From Arenibacter echinorum (GTDB lineage: Bacteria; Bacteroidota; Bacteroidia; Flavobacteriales; Flavobacteriaceae), in contig NZ_QLLN01000007.1 in assembly GCF_003259375.1 (NCBI RefSeq), positions 124,001 through 188,000 of the forward strand: a DNA stretch of 64,000 nucleotides. Direction: 5' to 3'. Shown here piece by piece: positions 46,282 through 56,682 of this stretch. The notes beneath the pieces were generated by a model. The model saw nothing but the letters and a program-made list of their open reading frames with translations, was not told where the DNA came from and did not search any database. The translations under genes were made by a program, and so were the position numbers. The first letter of the stretch is position 1. Each line of letters begins with the position of its first letter.

Positions 46282-46795
46282 GATGATAATATTTTAAATA
46301 TTTATTAATTATTAAAATTTAACACGGTAATCCTAAAAAAGTAAACCTTAACAAGCGAGTCTATACCAAATGCAAGAGCACATGGCAAATATTTATTATT
46401 TTTAAATGAGTGAGGTCTATAGGATTATGTTAGCACACTCGCGGGTGCTCAAAAATTCGGGAAGATAATTTTCGATTTTCGTATGGAAAAATTGGAAGGA
46501 TAAACCTTGGCAAAAAAGCGCAAGAAGGTTACATCCTTGGGCTCTGGCCCAAGTGTATATTTGGTTCTTGAATTAAATAATCTGCTTCTCATAATGAACA
46601 GAAAACATAGTTTTATTCAACAATATCAATACAGATATTAAGTATATTGATTCCATTCCAAACATACACAATATAAGTCGCACTTTCAAATTTCAAAACC
46701 CGCACAAACTTTTTCAACCATGGCATCCTCGTTTCAAAAGTTCAAATAATACAATTCTAGAGGGTGGCGTTAAACAATGTAGTATGGCGAATATA
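46282..46795. other. Intergenic region without credible protein gene
   Basis: These 514 bases between the small basic gene and the membrane-protein gene are AT-rich. One compact hairpin, CTTGGGC-tctg-GCCCAAG (46536-46553), stands out, but without a T-tract it is not a clear terminator. A small RNA cannot be excluded. Confidence 0.45.
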
Positions 46796-48016
46796 CTATT
46801 GGGAAGTAACGGCACTTTTCTGTAAAAAGGCCCTGAGTACAAAGTGCACCGACATAATCAAAAGCATTACAAATAAATACTCGTTAAAAAAATTATCCTT
46901 GGATGGAAAACTGGGTACATACAACCTAAACGCAATCGCATAACTTATTAAGGACAAAAGCAGTAATAACATACTATATCTCCAATCTCTAAAGCAATCC
47001 AAATACAAGTTGGGCCTTATTAAAGGCCTTAATTCCTTTCCAAACAATTGCCCGGCCAAAGGCCATAAAAAAATAAGTGGCAAGGCAAACAATCTGGCTT
47101 CCCTGGCCAAGGTAGCAACCATTACAATAGGTGTATTAATTACCACGGCGAGTAAAAAAGCCTGAACGTACTTTTTTTCCAATGCAGAAAATATCTTGGA
47201 CTTATGGCTCATATAAAGAAAATATAGGCCGGGACCTAAAACCAAGAAAAAGGAGACTATTGATTCTAGAGAACTGGCATAAGTGCCAAAATTCTGAAAA
47301 TAACAGCTTAGCCTGTTGGCAGCCACTTCGGACGTTTCTTTCCAAATACCGGTAGCCCACAAGAATATTCCTAAATAAATAACATATAAGGGCATAGGAG
47401 CAAAAAGCAGTAGCAATTTTCTTTTAATCCCGAAATTCCACATATTCTTGGACTTTAAACTAAAACCTGAAAAAATAATGGCCAATCCGGGCAAAAGAAA
47501 TAAAGTACTTTCCCTTGCAATAATTGCCAACAAAAATAAGGGGACATAATACAGCCACTTTTCACGGATCAAAGCCAATATACCTAGCATGATCAAACAA
47601 TACTGTAGCGGCTCATCATAACTGAATACCGGAGGAAAAAAGGCAAAAATTATTGAAAAGGTCAAAAAATAGGCCACTTGGTTAAAAATAGCCTGACCTT
47701 TTGTAGCATTAAGCTTTAAGGAGATGATATATATCAATATCCCACTGACAAACAATAATAATAGATTAACAAGCACAAAAGATTCTCCCAAGGTTACCCC
47801 AAAAGTACCGGACGAACCTTCGATCAACAAAGACGTTAATGGGCGCCTAGCAAAGGGTGCAAATTCCTGATGATATCTAATTTGGGAAGCCAAAAAAACA
47901 TGGGATAGTTTGGTATTGTTTTCATTCAGCATACTGTCCGACACCGGCAGCATATGAATAGCATAGATTAGCAGCACAAACAGAAAACTAATAAAATACT
48001 GCAAATAGTTTTTCAT
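46796..48016 (-). CDS. Polytopic inner-membrane protein of unknown function
   Basis: The chosen start is the ATG at 48016 (406 residues), because the extension to 48052 adds a polar stretch before the first membrane helix. The product is very hydrophobic, with about ten predicted membrane segments, starting Y-L-Q-Y-F-I-S-F-L-F-V-L-L-I-Y-A. A hydrophilic loop near residues 20-60 follows the first helix, and E-P-L-Q-Y-C and R-E-S-T-L-F-L-L-P lie further along. This layout recalls GT-C-like membrane glycosyltransferases or polymerase-like envelope proteins, but no catalytic motif is certain. It lies 148 bases beyond the end of the ABC array on the same strand and may or may not belong to it. Confidence 0.75.
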   Translation of the reverse strand: MKNYLQYFISFLFVLLIYAIHMLPVSDSMLNENNTKLSHVFLASQIRYHQEFAPFARRPLTSLLIEGSSGTFGVTLGESFVLVNLLLLFVSGILIYIISLKLNATKGQAIFNQVAYFLTFSIIFAFFPPVFSYDEPLQYCLIMLGILALIREKWLYYVPLFLLAIIARESTLFLLPGLAIIFSGFSLKSKNMWNFGIKRKLLLLFAPMPLYVIYLGIFLWATGIWKETSEVAANRLSCYFQNFGTYASSLESIVSFFLVLGPGLYFLYMSHKSKIFSALEKKYVQAFLLAVVINTPIVMVATLAREARLFALPLIFLWPLAGQLFGKELRPLIRPNLYLDCFRDWRYSMLLLLLSLISYAIAFRLYVPSFPSKDNFFNEYLFVMLLIMSVHFVLRAFLQKSAVTSQ

Positions 48017-48164
48017 ATTATACGCCCCAATGGAATGCCTAAAAGTAAACAAAACATTAATTGGTTCCTATAAAGCCATTTGTTAGTTCCAAGGAAGGAA
48101 AAGTCAATCCATTCTCCCCATTATTTTCATTGGTCAATTCTCATGAAATTTCGGATGTTATCCT

Positions 48165-48827
48165 CTATATTTTTCTACCGTCCAACAGATTTATGATTCG
48201 CGAACCGTAGGTAGCATTTTTTTCTGAGTGTGTTACCTGAATTATAGTTACACCTTCACTATTCAATTGCTTAAAAAGTTCCATGATCTCCTCCCCTTGT
48301 TTAGAGTTTAAATTCCCTGTAGGTTCATCGGCCAAAATAAGTTTTGGAGATGAGATCAACGCCCTTGCAATCCCCACCAATTGTTGTTGTCCACCACTTA
48401 ATTGTGCCGGAAACAAATCTTTCTTTCCAACTATATTAAATCGGTCCAAAGTATCCGCCACCAAGGATTTACGTTCAGAGCTGCCTACTTTTTTATAAAG
48501 TAATGGCATTTCCAGATTTTCCTGAACGGTAAGGTCGTCCAACAAGTGGTAGGATTGAAAAACAAAGCCTATATATTGTTTGTACAAATTGGCACGGTGT
48601 TTTTCTTTTAGGGTATGAACAGGCTCATCCAAAAAGCTGTATTCCCCTTCATCAAAATTATCCAACATCCCAATAACATTCAGCAAGGTGGATTTCCCAG
48701 AACCGGAGGGCCCCATCACCGAAATAAATTCCCCTTCTTCCACACTAAGATTAATATCCTTTAACAGGAAGACACGTTGTCCTCCCGAGTTTACCCATTT
48801 AAATATGTTGTTAAGTTTTAGTAGCAT
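48165..48827 (-). CDS. ABC transporter ATP-binding protein (MacB/LolD-type)
   Basis: This cytoplasmic ATPase of 220 residues powers FtsX-type permeases. Walker A is G-P-S-G-S-G-K-S-T (39-47), the signature is L-S-G-G-Q-Q-Q-L near 143, and Walker B is L-I-L-A-D-E-P-T-G-N-L near 160. The switch histidine is in V-T-H-S. The signature has leucine where the paralogue at 61832-62527 has arginine (Q-Q-Q-R-V). It is the distal gene of the permease array, 52 bases after the last permease. It probably serves the MacAB/LolCDE-like mechanotransmission type of transporter instead of classical substrate channelling. Confidence 0.96.
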   Translation of the reverse strand: MLLKLNNIFKWVNSGGQRVFLLKDINLSVEEGEFISVMGPSGSGKSTLLNVIGMLDNFDEGEYSFLDEPVHTLKEKHRANLYKQYIGFVFQSYHLLDDLTVQENLEMPLLYKKVGSSERKSLVADTLDRFNIVGKKDLFPAQLSGGQQQLVGIARALISSPKLILADEPTGNLNSKQGEEIMELFKQLNSEGVTIIQVTHSEKNATYGSRIINLLDGRKI

Positions 48828-48879
48828 AATGTATTTTATTTAGTTGATGTCTCCCCCCTTAACCCCTGCTCTGTATTGT

Positions 48880-51297
48880 TCACTCCGTCCGTAAACTTTT
48901 TAAGGGTTTGGTCAGCGCAGCCCCAATGGACTGATAACTAATTGTCACCACGGCAATAATCAAAGCTATTCCGCCAGCGACAAAGAATATTTCCCATCCA
49001 ATATTAATTTTATAGGCAAAATCCTCCAACCATCGGTTCATCATATACCATCCTATGGGTATCGCTATAAGTATAGCCAAAAGAATCAATTTTAGAAAAT
49101 CCAGGGTCAATAGTTTATAGATACTTTCAAAAGGAGCCCCCAAAACCAATCGAATACTAATTTCCTTTTTGCGTTGTTCCACCATAAAGGCAGAAAGGGC
49201 AAACAAACCTAAACAGGCCACTAGAATTGCGAACATAGCAAAGCTGTTGAATATTTTCCCCATGCGCTCCACATCTTCGTGCATTTGGCTAAATTTTTGA
49301 TCCAAAAAGGAATAAGCAAAGGTTTGGTTGGGCACATTTCTATTCCAAATAGCTTCAATGGAAGCCAGGGACTCCCCAATATTGCCCGACTTGAGCTTTA
49401 CTGAAATAGCACCACTATCATTATTGGCAATCACCAGGCTAAGCGGGGCTATATCTTCTTTCAAGGATTTAAAATGAAAGTCCTTTACGACCCCTACAAT
49501 CGCCCAATCCATTCCGTTATTTATATGTTTTCCAATGGGATTATCATAACCAAGTTCATGGGCCATTTGATCGTTGATTATCATGGAATTAATAGAGTCA
49601 GAGGCAAATTCCCGTGAAAAATCACGGCCCTCCTTGACTTTAATTCCCAAAGTTTTTATATAATCATAATCCACGCGCCAAATCTGTGCAGGAACCCCAC
49701 GATCTTCGATGCCCTCCCCCGTCTTTTTAAAGGTATTTCCGTTTCTTTTGGCGCCATCTATCGGCAAATAATCGCTTATTGTTACTGTTTGTACCTGCGG
49801 AAGCTGTAAGAGTTGTTCCTTAAAACTCTCCGATTTGTTTCCTAGGATATTGGCCCCATCCAAAATAACAACCTGCTCCTTGTTATAACCCAATTCTTTG
49901 TGCTGTATATAATCCATCTGCTTGTAAATGATCAGTGTCCCTATAATCAGGATTACCGATGTGGCAAACTGAAACACTACCAGCCCACTCCTCAGCTTTC
50001 CGCTTTTACTACCAACACTTAGGCTCCCTTTCAGCACACTTACAGGTCTAAAGGCAGAGAGATAAAATGCAGGGTACATTCCCGCCAAGATTCCGATAAA
50101 CAGCGCAGAAGCTACCATAAGCGGTACAAACCACCACACCTCCCAGGGAAATAAAATAGATTTTGCTGCAATGGAATTAAAGGCAGGCAACAAGGCCCAG
50201 GCCAGCATAAGCCCCAACATAAAAGAGATTATACTGAAGAACACCGATTCGGTAAGAAATTGCGCAACCAAATTACTCTTAAACGCTCCCACTGTTTTGC
50301 GTAAACCAACTTCTTTGGCCCTATTGGCCGATTTGGCGGTAGAAAGGTTGATGAAATTGATACAGGCCAGCAATAAAACAAACCCTGCAATGGCTCCAAA
50401 GAGCCAAACAAAACGAATATCTCCATGTTTTAGACCATCACCCATTGCAAGATCCGATCTTAAATGAATATCCCCTATAGGCTGTAATTTATATTCTATC
50501 GTCTTCAGAATTTCAATAAAATCCGGAGCACGGCCACGAGCCATTTGGGCGGGGATTACATAATTTTCCATAATAGAAAACATTTTTTTCTCCAAGGCTG
50601 GAATATCCGTATTCTCATCCACTAAAACATATGTAAAATAGTTCTGGTTGGTCCAACTCATGTTGGTATCCTCTATAGGTAACAGAAAATTAAACTTTAG
50701 ATGGGAATTCTTGGGGAAATCTGGCATTACCCCGGTAATGGTATAGGGCTTTGAGGTATTATTGTCCAAAACAATGGTCTTGCCCAAGGCCTCCCCATGA
50801 GGGAAATATTTATCTGACTTGGATTTGGAAATCACGATATTCCCGGGTTGTAACAAGGCCTCGTTGGTGTTTCCCTGTTCCAAGGAAATCTCAAGAATTT
50901 CAAGGATGTTCTGATTGGCAAATACAAATCCGTCCTCAAAATTGTTCTGGGATTCACCCGCCAATCGCAAGCCACGTTTCCCAGCCCCAAAGAGCTCGCT
51001 CATATTTATTTTCCCTGCCTTTTCTATCTCTGGAAAATCGGATTGTAGGGCATCTGCAAAAGGCAATTGAAAATGAACACTTTTTCTTAGCTCACCATCC
51101 ATTACACCTTGTAAAACAACCCTATAAATACGATCCTTATTTTTGTATTGTTGGTCATAGCTGAGTTCGTCATTAATGAATAATGCAATCAACAGACAAG
51201 CTGCAATGCCCATGGCAAAGCCCCCAACCTTTATAAAGGTAAAGAGCTTATCACCTTTAATACTTCGCCAAGCGATTTTTAGATAATTTTTATACAT
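48880..51297 (-). CDS. ABC permease, double MacB_PCD/FtsX type (copy 5)
   Basis: I start it at the ATG 51297 (805 residues), because the 12 extra residues up to 51333 are translated from the spacer repeat and precede the shared M-Y-K-N-Y-L-K-I-A-W-R-S opening. The layout is a first helix, a periplasmic MacB-core domain, three helices, a second periplasmic domain and three last helices, ending K-P-L-K-S-L-R-T-E. The S-T-A-K-S-A-N-R-A-K-E-V-G-L-R-K block near 330 and R-K-K-E-I-S-I-R-L-V-L-G-A near 720 are FtsX cytoplasmic coupling motifs. It is nearest to the second ATPase. The substrate is unknown. These permeases often export lipids, peptides or lipoproteins. Confidence 0.95.
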   Translation of the reverse strand: MYKNYLKIAWRSIKGDKLFTFIKVGGFAMGIAACLLIALFINDELSYDQQYKNKDRIYRVVLQGVMDGELRKSVHFQLPFADALQSDFPEIEKAGKINMSELFGAGKRGLRLAGESQNNFEDGFVFANQNILEILEISLEQGNTNEALLQPGNIVISKSKSDKYFPHGEALGKTIVLDNNTSKPYTITGVMPDFPKNSHLKFNFLLPIEDTNMSWTNQNYFTYVLVDENTDIPALEKKMFSIMENYVIPAQMARGRAPDFIEILKTIEYKLQPIGDIHLRSDLAMGDGLKHGDIRFVWLFGAIAGFVLLLACINFINLSTAKSANRAKEVGLRKTVGAFKSNLVAQFLTESVFFSIISFMLGLMLAWALLPAFNSIAAKSILFPWEVWWFVPLMVASALFIGILAGMYPAFYLSAFRPVSVLKGSLSVGSKSGKLRSGLVVFQFATSVILIIGTLIIYKQMDYIQHKELGYNKEQVVILDGANILGNKSESFKEQLLQLPQVQTVTISDYLPIDGAKRNGNTFKKTGEGIEDRGVPAQIWRVDYDYIKTLGIKVKEGRDFSREFASDSINSMIINDQMAHELGYDNPIGKHINNGMDWAIVGVVKDFHFKSLKEDIAPLSLVIANNDSGAISVKLKSGNIGESLASIEAIWNRNVPNQTFAYSFLDQKFSQMHEDVERMGKIFNSFAMFAILVACLGLFALSAFMVEQRKKEISIRLVLGAPFESIYKLLTLDFLKLILLAILIAIPIGWYMMNRWLEDFAYKINIGWEIFFVAGGIALIIAVVTISYQSIGAALTKPLKSLRTE

Positions 51298-51422
51298 GAT
51301 TGTAGATTTTGACCTCCCCCTAACCCCCTCCAAGAGAGGGGGAATCGGTTCGGTCTTTTAATTTATCTTTTCACGTTGTTTTCCTATGTATGCGCCACCC
51401 TTTGTGGGAAATAGTATTCACT
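51298..51422. repeat. Spacer repeat between permease copies 4 and 5
   Basis: The spacer contains the hairpin CCCCCTC-caag-AGAGGGGG near 51325 followed by ggggaatcggttcggtctttt. The same layout, with ggggaaacagttcggttttt, occurs at 53930-53980 in the next spacer. The two look like copies of one dispersed element or leftovers of gene duplication. Confidence 0.6.
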
Positions 51423-53906
51423 TTATTCGTTTCTCAATGATTCCGCTGGGTTAACCATGGCCGTTTTAAATGATTGTGAGAGGATGGACAATGCCGCTAC
51501 CACAAGAACTACCAATAGGGGTACTGCGAACATCCAAATACTCAAATCGATTTTAAAGGCATATTTTTCCAACCATTTTTTAGTGACAAAATAGATGATG
51601 GGTAAGGCTATTGCCCCTGATAGTAGGACCAGGCTCAGTAGTTTTATTGGAATTATGGCCAAGGCTTGTGCCACAGTGGCACCCATAACTTTTCGTACAC
51701 TTATCTCCTGGGTCTTTTGCATGGCCATGTGCGACCCCAGGCCAAACAGTCCCAAGGCCGCTATAAATATGGCCAATAGGGAAAACACCAAACAAATAAT
51801 TCCAAATTTAGATTCGGCCTGATACTGCCGATTAAAGTAATCATCCATAAAAAAGGAGTTGTACAAATCGTTCGGGAAAAACTCTTTGAACTTGGCCTCT
51901 ATTTGGGCCGTTGTTTCAGAAATATTACCCGCTACAATATTTACGGTCATAAACGAGGCAGTATAGCCCTCGATATGCATGAAGACTATAGGGTCGTACC
52001 CTTTTTGTAGGGATTGTTGATGATGGTCCTCTACCACCCCGATAATTTCGGTTGTTCGATCGATAGGACCAAACTTGAATATCATCTTTTTGTTAATAGC
52101 CGCTCCAGGGTCCGAAAAACCCAATATTTTTGCTGCAGAACGATTGATTAGGACCCGATGTCCGGATGGAACCGGACCCTCCCTTGTATACAATGAGCTG
52201 GCATCTTCCTTAACAAAATCCCTTCCTGCCAAGAGATCAATGTCATAGGTTTTTATAAAATCTTGATCTATGATTGCGAAATTGGCACTGACCCCCAACT
52301 CTCTTGGTTTATGAACCTGCCGTATGGTATTCCCCTGAACAATTGGTTTACCGGGTATTTCATCGGACAAGGCAACCCTGTTTATCCTCGGGTTTTGGAT
52401 CAGTTCCCGTTTAAAAGATTCTACTTTCCGTTGCGTGGTGGTATCGGCATACGTAGGTGCTGCAAAGACAAGATTTTGTTCAGCATTGAAGCCAAGGTCC
52501 TGGTTCTGCATGTATGAGAATTGGTTATAAACAATGTAGGTTCCCGCAATTAAAGCAATTGAAATGGCAAATTGGGAAACTACCAAAGTCTTTTGTAGCG
52601 TATTCCCTTTGGTGGTTTTATGAAACTTTCCCCGAAGAACTTCAATAGGTACAAAACCCGACAATACGAAAGCGGGGTAAAGGCCTGCTAAAACTCCCCC
52701 GATAAGAAATATACCTATCATGGCCCACCAGACTTGCCATTCACCCCACATTCCAAAGCTTAAAACCTCTATTCCGACCAATGAATTAAAAGAGGGAATC
52801 AACAAATTAATAAATACAAATGCTATGATAACTGCAAAAAAATTAATGAGGAGCGATTCAAATAGAAATTGATGTATAAGCACTGATCTAGGGGCGCCAA
52901 CCACCTTTTTGATCCCTACTTCTTTGGCTCTCTCCATCGATTTGGCAGTAGATAGGTTGATGAAATTAATCATGGCAATGGCTATGATAAAACCCGCTAC
53001 GATCAATAAAAAGTACAAAGTACCTTCGCTGTTATTGGCAGAAATCTCTTTTAATAAATGAGATTTTAAATGAATGTCCTTAACTGGTTGTAATGCCATT
53101 TTTGCTTCAAAACCGTGCTCAATCATAATATCCCCCAAATATTTTTTTACGAATTCCGGAAACTTGGCTTCAACGGTCTTCTGACTTGTTCCCGGTTTTA
53201 GTTTAATGTAATTGTAAAATTCCGGCCATACCCAACTGTTGGCATGATCGCCATTTGGGCCGAAGATGTTATAGGAAACAATCATACCCATAGGTAAGTG
53301 CGTATTGTCCGGCCGTTCTTTAAAGACACCGGTTACCTTCAATTTAAAATTATCATTGACCTCTATCATTTTTTCAATAGGTTCTTCATTCCCGAAAAAG
53401 CGATGGGCTATTTTCTCGCTCAGTATGACGGAGATAGGTTCATTGAGTGCTGTAGTGGCATCACCTTGAATGAATTGTAAATCGAAAAGATCGATAATCG
53501 AATTATCGGCAAAATAAATATGATCATCATTGGCATCAGATTTTATTTCGTCACCAAAGGTATTGGTATATGAAATATTCATGGTACCAGAAAACGCCAT
53601 CGGCTTATCGGCGATACGCGTATAACTTTCAACTTCCGGAAAATCCGATAGCATGGCCCGGCCCGTCATAGGGTGATTTGTCGCTGAAGTAACAAAACCA
53701 TTGTCGCCCAAGTTTGTAGTAAGGGTAACCCTATACAGGTCATCAACATCAGGAATAAAGGTATCATAGCTTTTTTCGAATGTGATGTATTGTGTCAACA
53801 GGATAAATGCCGTTATTCCAATTGATAGCCCTAAGACATTGATGCCAGTAAACAGTTTGTTCCTTAAAAAGAATCGTAAGGCAATTTTTAGATGATTTTT
53901 TAGCAT
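51423..53906 (-). CDS. ABC permease, double MacB_PCD/FtsX type (copy 4)
   Basis: This 827-residue permease has the same two-module plan as its neighbours: a first helix at about 20-40 (I-N-V-L-G-L-S-I-G-I-T-A-F), FtsX helices in the middle and at the end, and M-V-N-P-A-E-S-L-R-N-E as terminus. Coupling motifs are S-T-A-K-S-M-E-R-A-K-E-V-G-I-K-K and M-A-M-Q-K-T-Q-E-I-S-V-R-K-V-M-G-A. It differs from the other four in its diverged C-terminal tag (A-E-S-L-R-N-E instead of V-K-S-L-R-T-E) and is the longest copy. Its spacers on both sides hold repeat elements, so transcription through the array may be partly uncoupled here. Confidence 0.95.
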   Translation of the reverse strand: MLKNHLKIALRFFLRNKLFTGINVLGLSIGITAFILLTQYITFEKSYDTFIPDVDDLYRVTLTTNLGDNGFVTSATNHPMTGRAMLSDFPEVESYTRIADKPMAFSGTMNISYTNTFGDEIKSDANDDHIYFADNSIIDLFDLQFIQGDATTALNEPISVILSEKIAHRFFGNEEPIEKMIEVNDNFKLKVTGVFKERPDNTHLPMGMIVSYNIFGPNGDHANSWVWPEFYNYIKLKPGTSQKTVEAKFPEFVKKYLGDIMIEHGFEAKMALQPVKDIHLKSHLLKEISANNSEGTLYFLLIVAGFIIAIAMINFINLSTAKSMERAKEVGIKKVVGAPRSVLIHQFLFESLLINFFAVIIAFVFINLLIPSFNSLVGIEVLSFGMWGEWQVWWAMIGIFLIGGVLAGLYPAFVLSGFVPIEVLRGKFHKTTKGNTLQKTLVVSQFAISIALIAGTYIVYNQFSYMQNQDLGFNAEQNLVFAAPTYADTTTQRKVESFKRELIQNPRINRVALSDEIPGKPIVQGNTIRQVHKPRELGVSANFAIIDQDFIKTYDIDLLAGRDFVKEDASSLYTREGPVPSGHRVLINRSAAKILGFSDPGAAINKKMIFKFGPIDRTTEIIGVVEDHHQQSLQKGYDPIVFMHIEGYTASFMTVNIVAGNISETTAQIEAKFKEFFPNDLYNSFFMDDYFNRQYQAESKFGIICLVFSLLAIFIAALGLFGLGSHMAMQKTQEISVRKVMGATVAQALAIIPIKLLSLVLLSGAIALPIIYFVTKKWLEKYAFKIDLSIWMFAVPLLVVLVVAALSILSQSFKTAMVNPAESLRNE

Positions 53907-54067
53907 GATTCCTGTTTTTAGTCCTCCCTCTAGTCCCGCCGTAGACGGGGAAACAGTTCGGTTTTTGATTTAACTTTTAATGTCTTCGTATCAATTGCAC
54001 ATCATTAGATATTCTTAGATATAGGATAATCTTTACTGCTACTGCCATCGCTCTACTGATTACTTAA

Positions 54068-56467
54068 TTATTCCGTTCTCAAACTTTTTACCGGGTTGGC
54101 ATTAGCCGCTTTAATGGCCTGAAAACTCACGGTTAATATTGTGATCGCCAACGATCCAATAACGGCAAAAGCGAAGATCCACCACTCCAAGATTACATGG
54201 TATGGATAGTCTTGCAGCCAACCGTTCATAACGTAGTATGAAATAGGTATGGCTATAAAACAAGAAATGATTACCAGTTTTAAAAAATCTTTGGAAAGCA
54301 TGTTCCACACGTTGAATACTGTGGCTCCTAGAACCTTCCGGACCCCAATTTCCTTGGTACGCTGTTCCGCAACAAATGATGTGAGTCCGAATAGGCCAAG
54401 ACAACTTATTAATATGGCCAAGGCCGTAAAAATTCCAGATAAGGTTCCAATGCGTTCTTCAGCAGCAAATTTTTCGCCATATTCATCATCCACAAAATCA
54501 TATTGAAAAGGAAGGTTGGGAAAATGTTCTTTAAACACATTTTCAATAATCGCCATGTTCTGACTTGCACTTTGATTTGGATTCAATCTTAAATTATAGA
54601 AACTGGAATTGCCGTGTTTATCAAAAACATAAACACCCTGCTTAACAGGTTCATATGGCGATTGCGTAATCATGTCTTCTACAACACCAATAATTTTTAA
54701 GGGCGGACCCGGATCTTCTTCATCATCATCTTTCAAAAACTTGCCAACTGGATCCTTGATGCCCATGTATTTTACTGCAGTCCGATTGATCAATACCGCG
54801 TTTGAATCGGTAGCGAACTCCCTTGAAAAATCACGGCCTTCAATAATTTTCATACCCAAAGACTTGGCGTATTCCGGAGTTACTTCGGTCCATGCCAAAT
54901 CTTCTTGAAAACCTTCGGGCTTCCCCTCCCAATCAAATCCACTGCGGTTGGACCAAATCTGCGTGGTTGGACTGCTGGAAGCCGACATTTCGATTACCGC
55001 ACCTGAATTTAAAAATTCGCTTCGCATTAAATCATATTTACCTTCAAAATCTTGACTGAAGGTAGGTATCTGAACAAGGCCAGCTTTATCATACCCCACG
55101 GGTCGGTTTTTGGCATAATTGATCTGCTGCATTACTATGACGGTTCCAATAATAAAGGCCACGGAAACAGTAAACTGCAGTACGACCAAAATTTTTCTGG
55201 GCAAGCCGGCATATTTTCCAGATGTGAAGGTTCCTTTTAATACATCCACTGGTCTAAAAGAAGACAGATAAAGTGCCGGATAGCTACCTGCCACTAAAGC
55301 AGTAATCGTTATAAACACCAATGATACAACCCAAAAATTAGTGCTGTTCCAAGGGAACGAAATTTCCTTCTTGGATAAATCATTGAATCCGTTCATGGAC
55401 AATAAAACTATTATCACGGCAATAATAAACGCAAACAATACCACTAAGAAAGATTCACTCAAAAACTGGTTGATCAATTGATTTCTTTGCGAGCCAATGG
55501 ATTTTCGAATCCCCACTTCCTTGGCCCTTTTTTCGGACCTAGCCGTACTAAGGTTCATGAAATTTATACATGCCAATAGCAATACAAAAGCTCCAATTAT
55601 TCCGAATAACCACACATATTTTATGCGCCCACCAACTTGCTCCCCGTTTTCGAAATTGCCTCGTAGGTACCAATCTTTCATTGGAAAGAGAAATATTTGT
55701 GGATTGAATTCCGCCGTATCCTCGTTTGCATTTTTTTTCACATTCAGAATGGCCTCGGTAACTTTTTCCATTGTAGAATTGTCAGCAATCTGGACAAACA
55801 TCTGAAAGGAGTTATTTCCCCATTGATCTTCAGCATTCTTCATCCATTTTTGGGTCGCGATCATTTTGTCCCACGGCATTAGGAATTCGACATCATTAAA
55901 TGAATTATTAAAAGGAATATCCTCATATACCGCACTCACCATTACATCATATTGATTATTTACTTTTAAGGTTTTACCAATAGGATCCTCATTACCAAAA
56001 AGTGCATGGGAGACGGATTCGGACAGCATTACGGAATTTAGTTCTCGCAAACCATCTTTCTCCCCTTTTATAATTTTTAAATCCAACATTTCAGGAGCTT
56101 CTCGCTGCATAAAATTTCCTGTTCTGGAAAGACTTTTCTCTTTGTATCGCAGATATCTGGAAATGTTCCAAGAAGACATCACCAAATGCTTAAAGTTATC
56201 TGCATAACCGTCACGTAACACTTTTTCCAAGGGTCGGGGTATCGCAGGGCCTGTACCGGTTTCTTGGTTAAATGTTTGTGATTGGAACACTTGGGCAATA
56301 CTGTCTTTGTTTTTAAAATAGCTGTTATGACTAAGTTCATCTTGGATCCATAGACCAATTATGAGCGTTACCGCCATTCCCAAGGCAAGCCCGCCAACAT
56401 TTATTACGGAATAGCCCTTATTTTTCCATAGGTTCCTCCAAGCTATTTTTAAATAGTTCTTAAACAT
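54068..56467 (-). CDS. ABC permease, double MacB_PCD/FtsX type (copy 3)
   Basis: This 799-residue permease opens M-F-K-N-Y-L-K-I-A-W-R-N and ends N-P-V-K-S-L-R-T-E. Helices flank two periplasmic MacB-core domains. The N-L-S-T-A-R-S-E-K-R-A-K-E-V-G-I-R-K block near 320 and E-Q-R-T-K-E-I-G-V-R-K-V-L-G-A near 700 mark the ATPase-contacting segments. It is preceded on its own strand by a leader containing GATTTGATTGATGATATG (complement orientation, 56481-56498), which is shared exactly with copy 2. The substrate is unknown. Confidence 0.95.
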   Translation of the reverse strand: MFKNYLKIAWRNLWKNKGYSVINVGGLALGMAVTLIIGLWIQDELSHNSYFKNKDSIAQVFQSQTFNQETGTGPAIPRPLEKVLRDGYADNFKHLVMSSWNISRYLRYKEKSLSRTGNFMQREAPEMLDLKIIKGEKDGLRELNSVMLSESVSHALFGNEDPIGKTLKVNNQYDVMVSAVYEDIPFNNSFNDVEFLMPWDKMIATQKWMKNAEDQWGNNSFQMFVQIADNSTMEKVTEAILNVKKNANEDTAEFNPQIFLFPMKDWYLRGNFENGEQVGGRIKYVWLFGIIGAFVLLLACINFMNLSTARSEKRAKEVGIRKSIGSQRNQLINQFLSESFLVVLFAFIIAVIIVLLSMNGFNDLSKKEISFPWNSTNFWVVSLVFITITALVAGSYPALYLSSFRPVDVLKGTFTSGKYAGLPRKILVVLQFTVSVAFIIGTVIVMQQINYAKNRPVGYDKAGLVQIPTFSQDFEGKYDLMRSEFLNSGAVIEMSASSSPTTQIWSNRSGFDWEGKPEGFQEDLAWTEVTPEYAKSLGMKIIEGRDFSREFATDSNAVLINRTAVKYMGIKDPVGKFLKDDDEEDPGPPLKIIGVVEDMITQSPYEPVKQGVYVFDKHGNSSFYNLRLNPNQSASQNMAIIENVFKEHFPNLPFQYDFVDDEYGEKFAAEERIGTLSGIFTALAILISCLGLFGLTSFVAEQRTKEIGVRKVLGATVFNVWNMLSKDFLKLVIISCFIAIPISYYVMNGWLQDYPYHVILEWWIFAFAVIGSLAITILTVSFQAIKAANANPVKSLRTE

Positions 56468-56480
56468 GATTTGCGTTTTT

Positions 56481-56498
56481 GATTTGATTGATGATATG
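56481..56498 (-). repeat. Leader repeat shared by permease copies 2 and 3
   Basis: The 18-base sequence GATTTGATTGATGATATG at 56481-56498 recurs without change at 59109-59126. In both places it ends 14-15 bases upstream of a permease start codon on the minus strand. This fixed position argues for tandem duplication of gene plus leader, or for a shared translation or regulatory signal. Confidence 0.75.
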
Positions 56499-56682
56499 TG
56501 TTTTCAACTTTTAGCTGTTCACTTTCGACTATACATAACTTATTTTTACTATCAACTGCGAATTGATCGAACCACCCCTTCCGTTTTCTGCCCTCCATGC
56601 CACCTTCCCCACACTCAATACCGTTGGCCAAATTCGTTCGCCTTGTTCACTGCTCACTGGCTACTAACAACCGTTTCCTTTT

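Noticed and set aside
46536..46553. Compact hairpin as a terminator or small RNA
   Set aside because: It has a good stem but no T-tract and no promoter seen, so it is not enough to call either.
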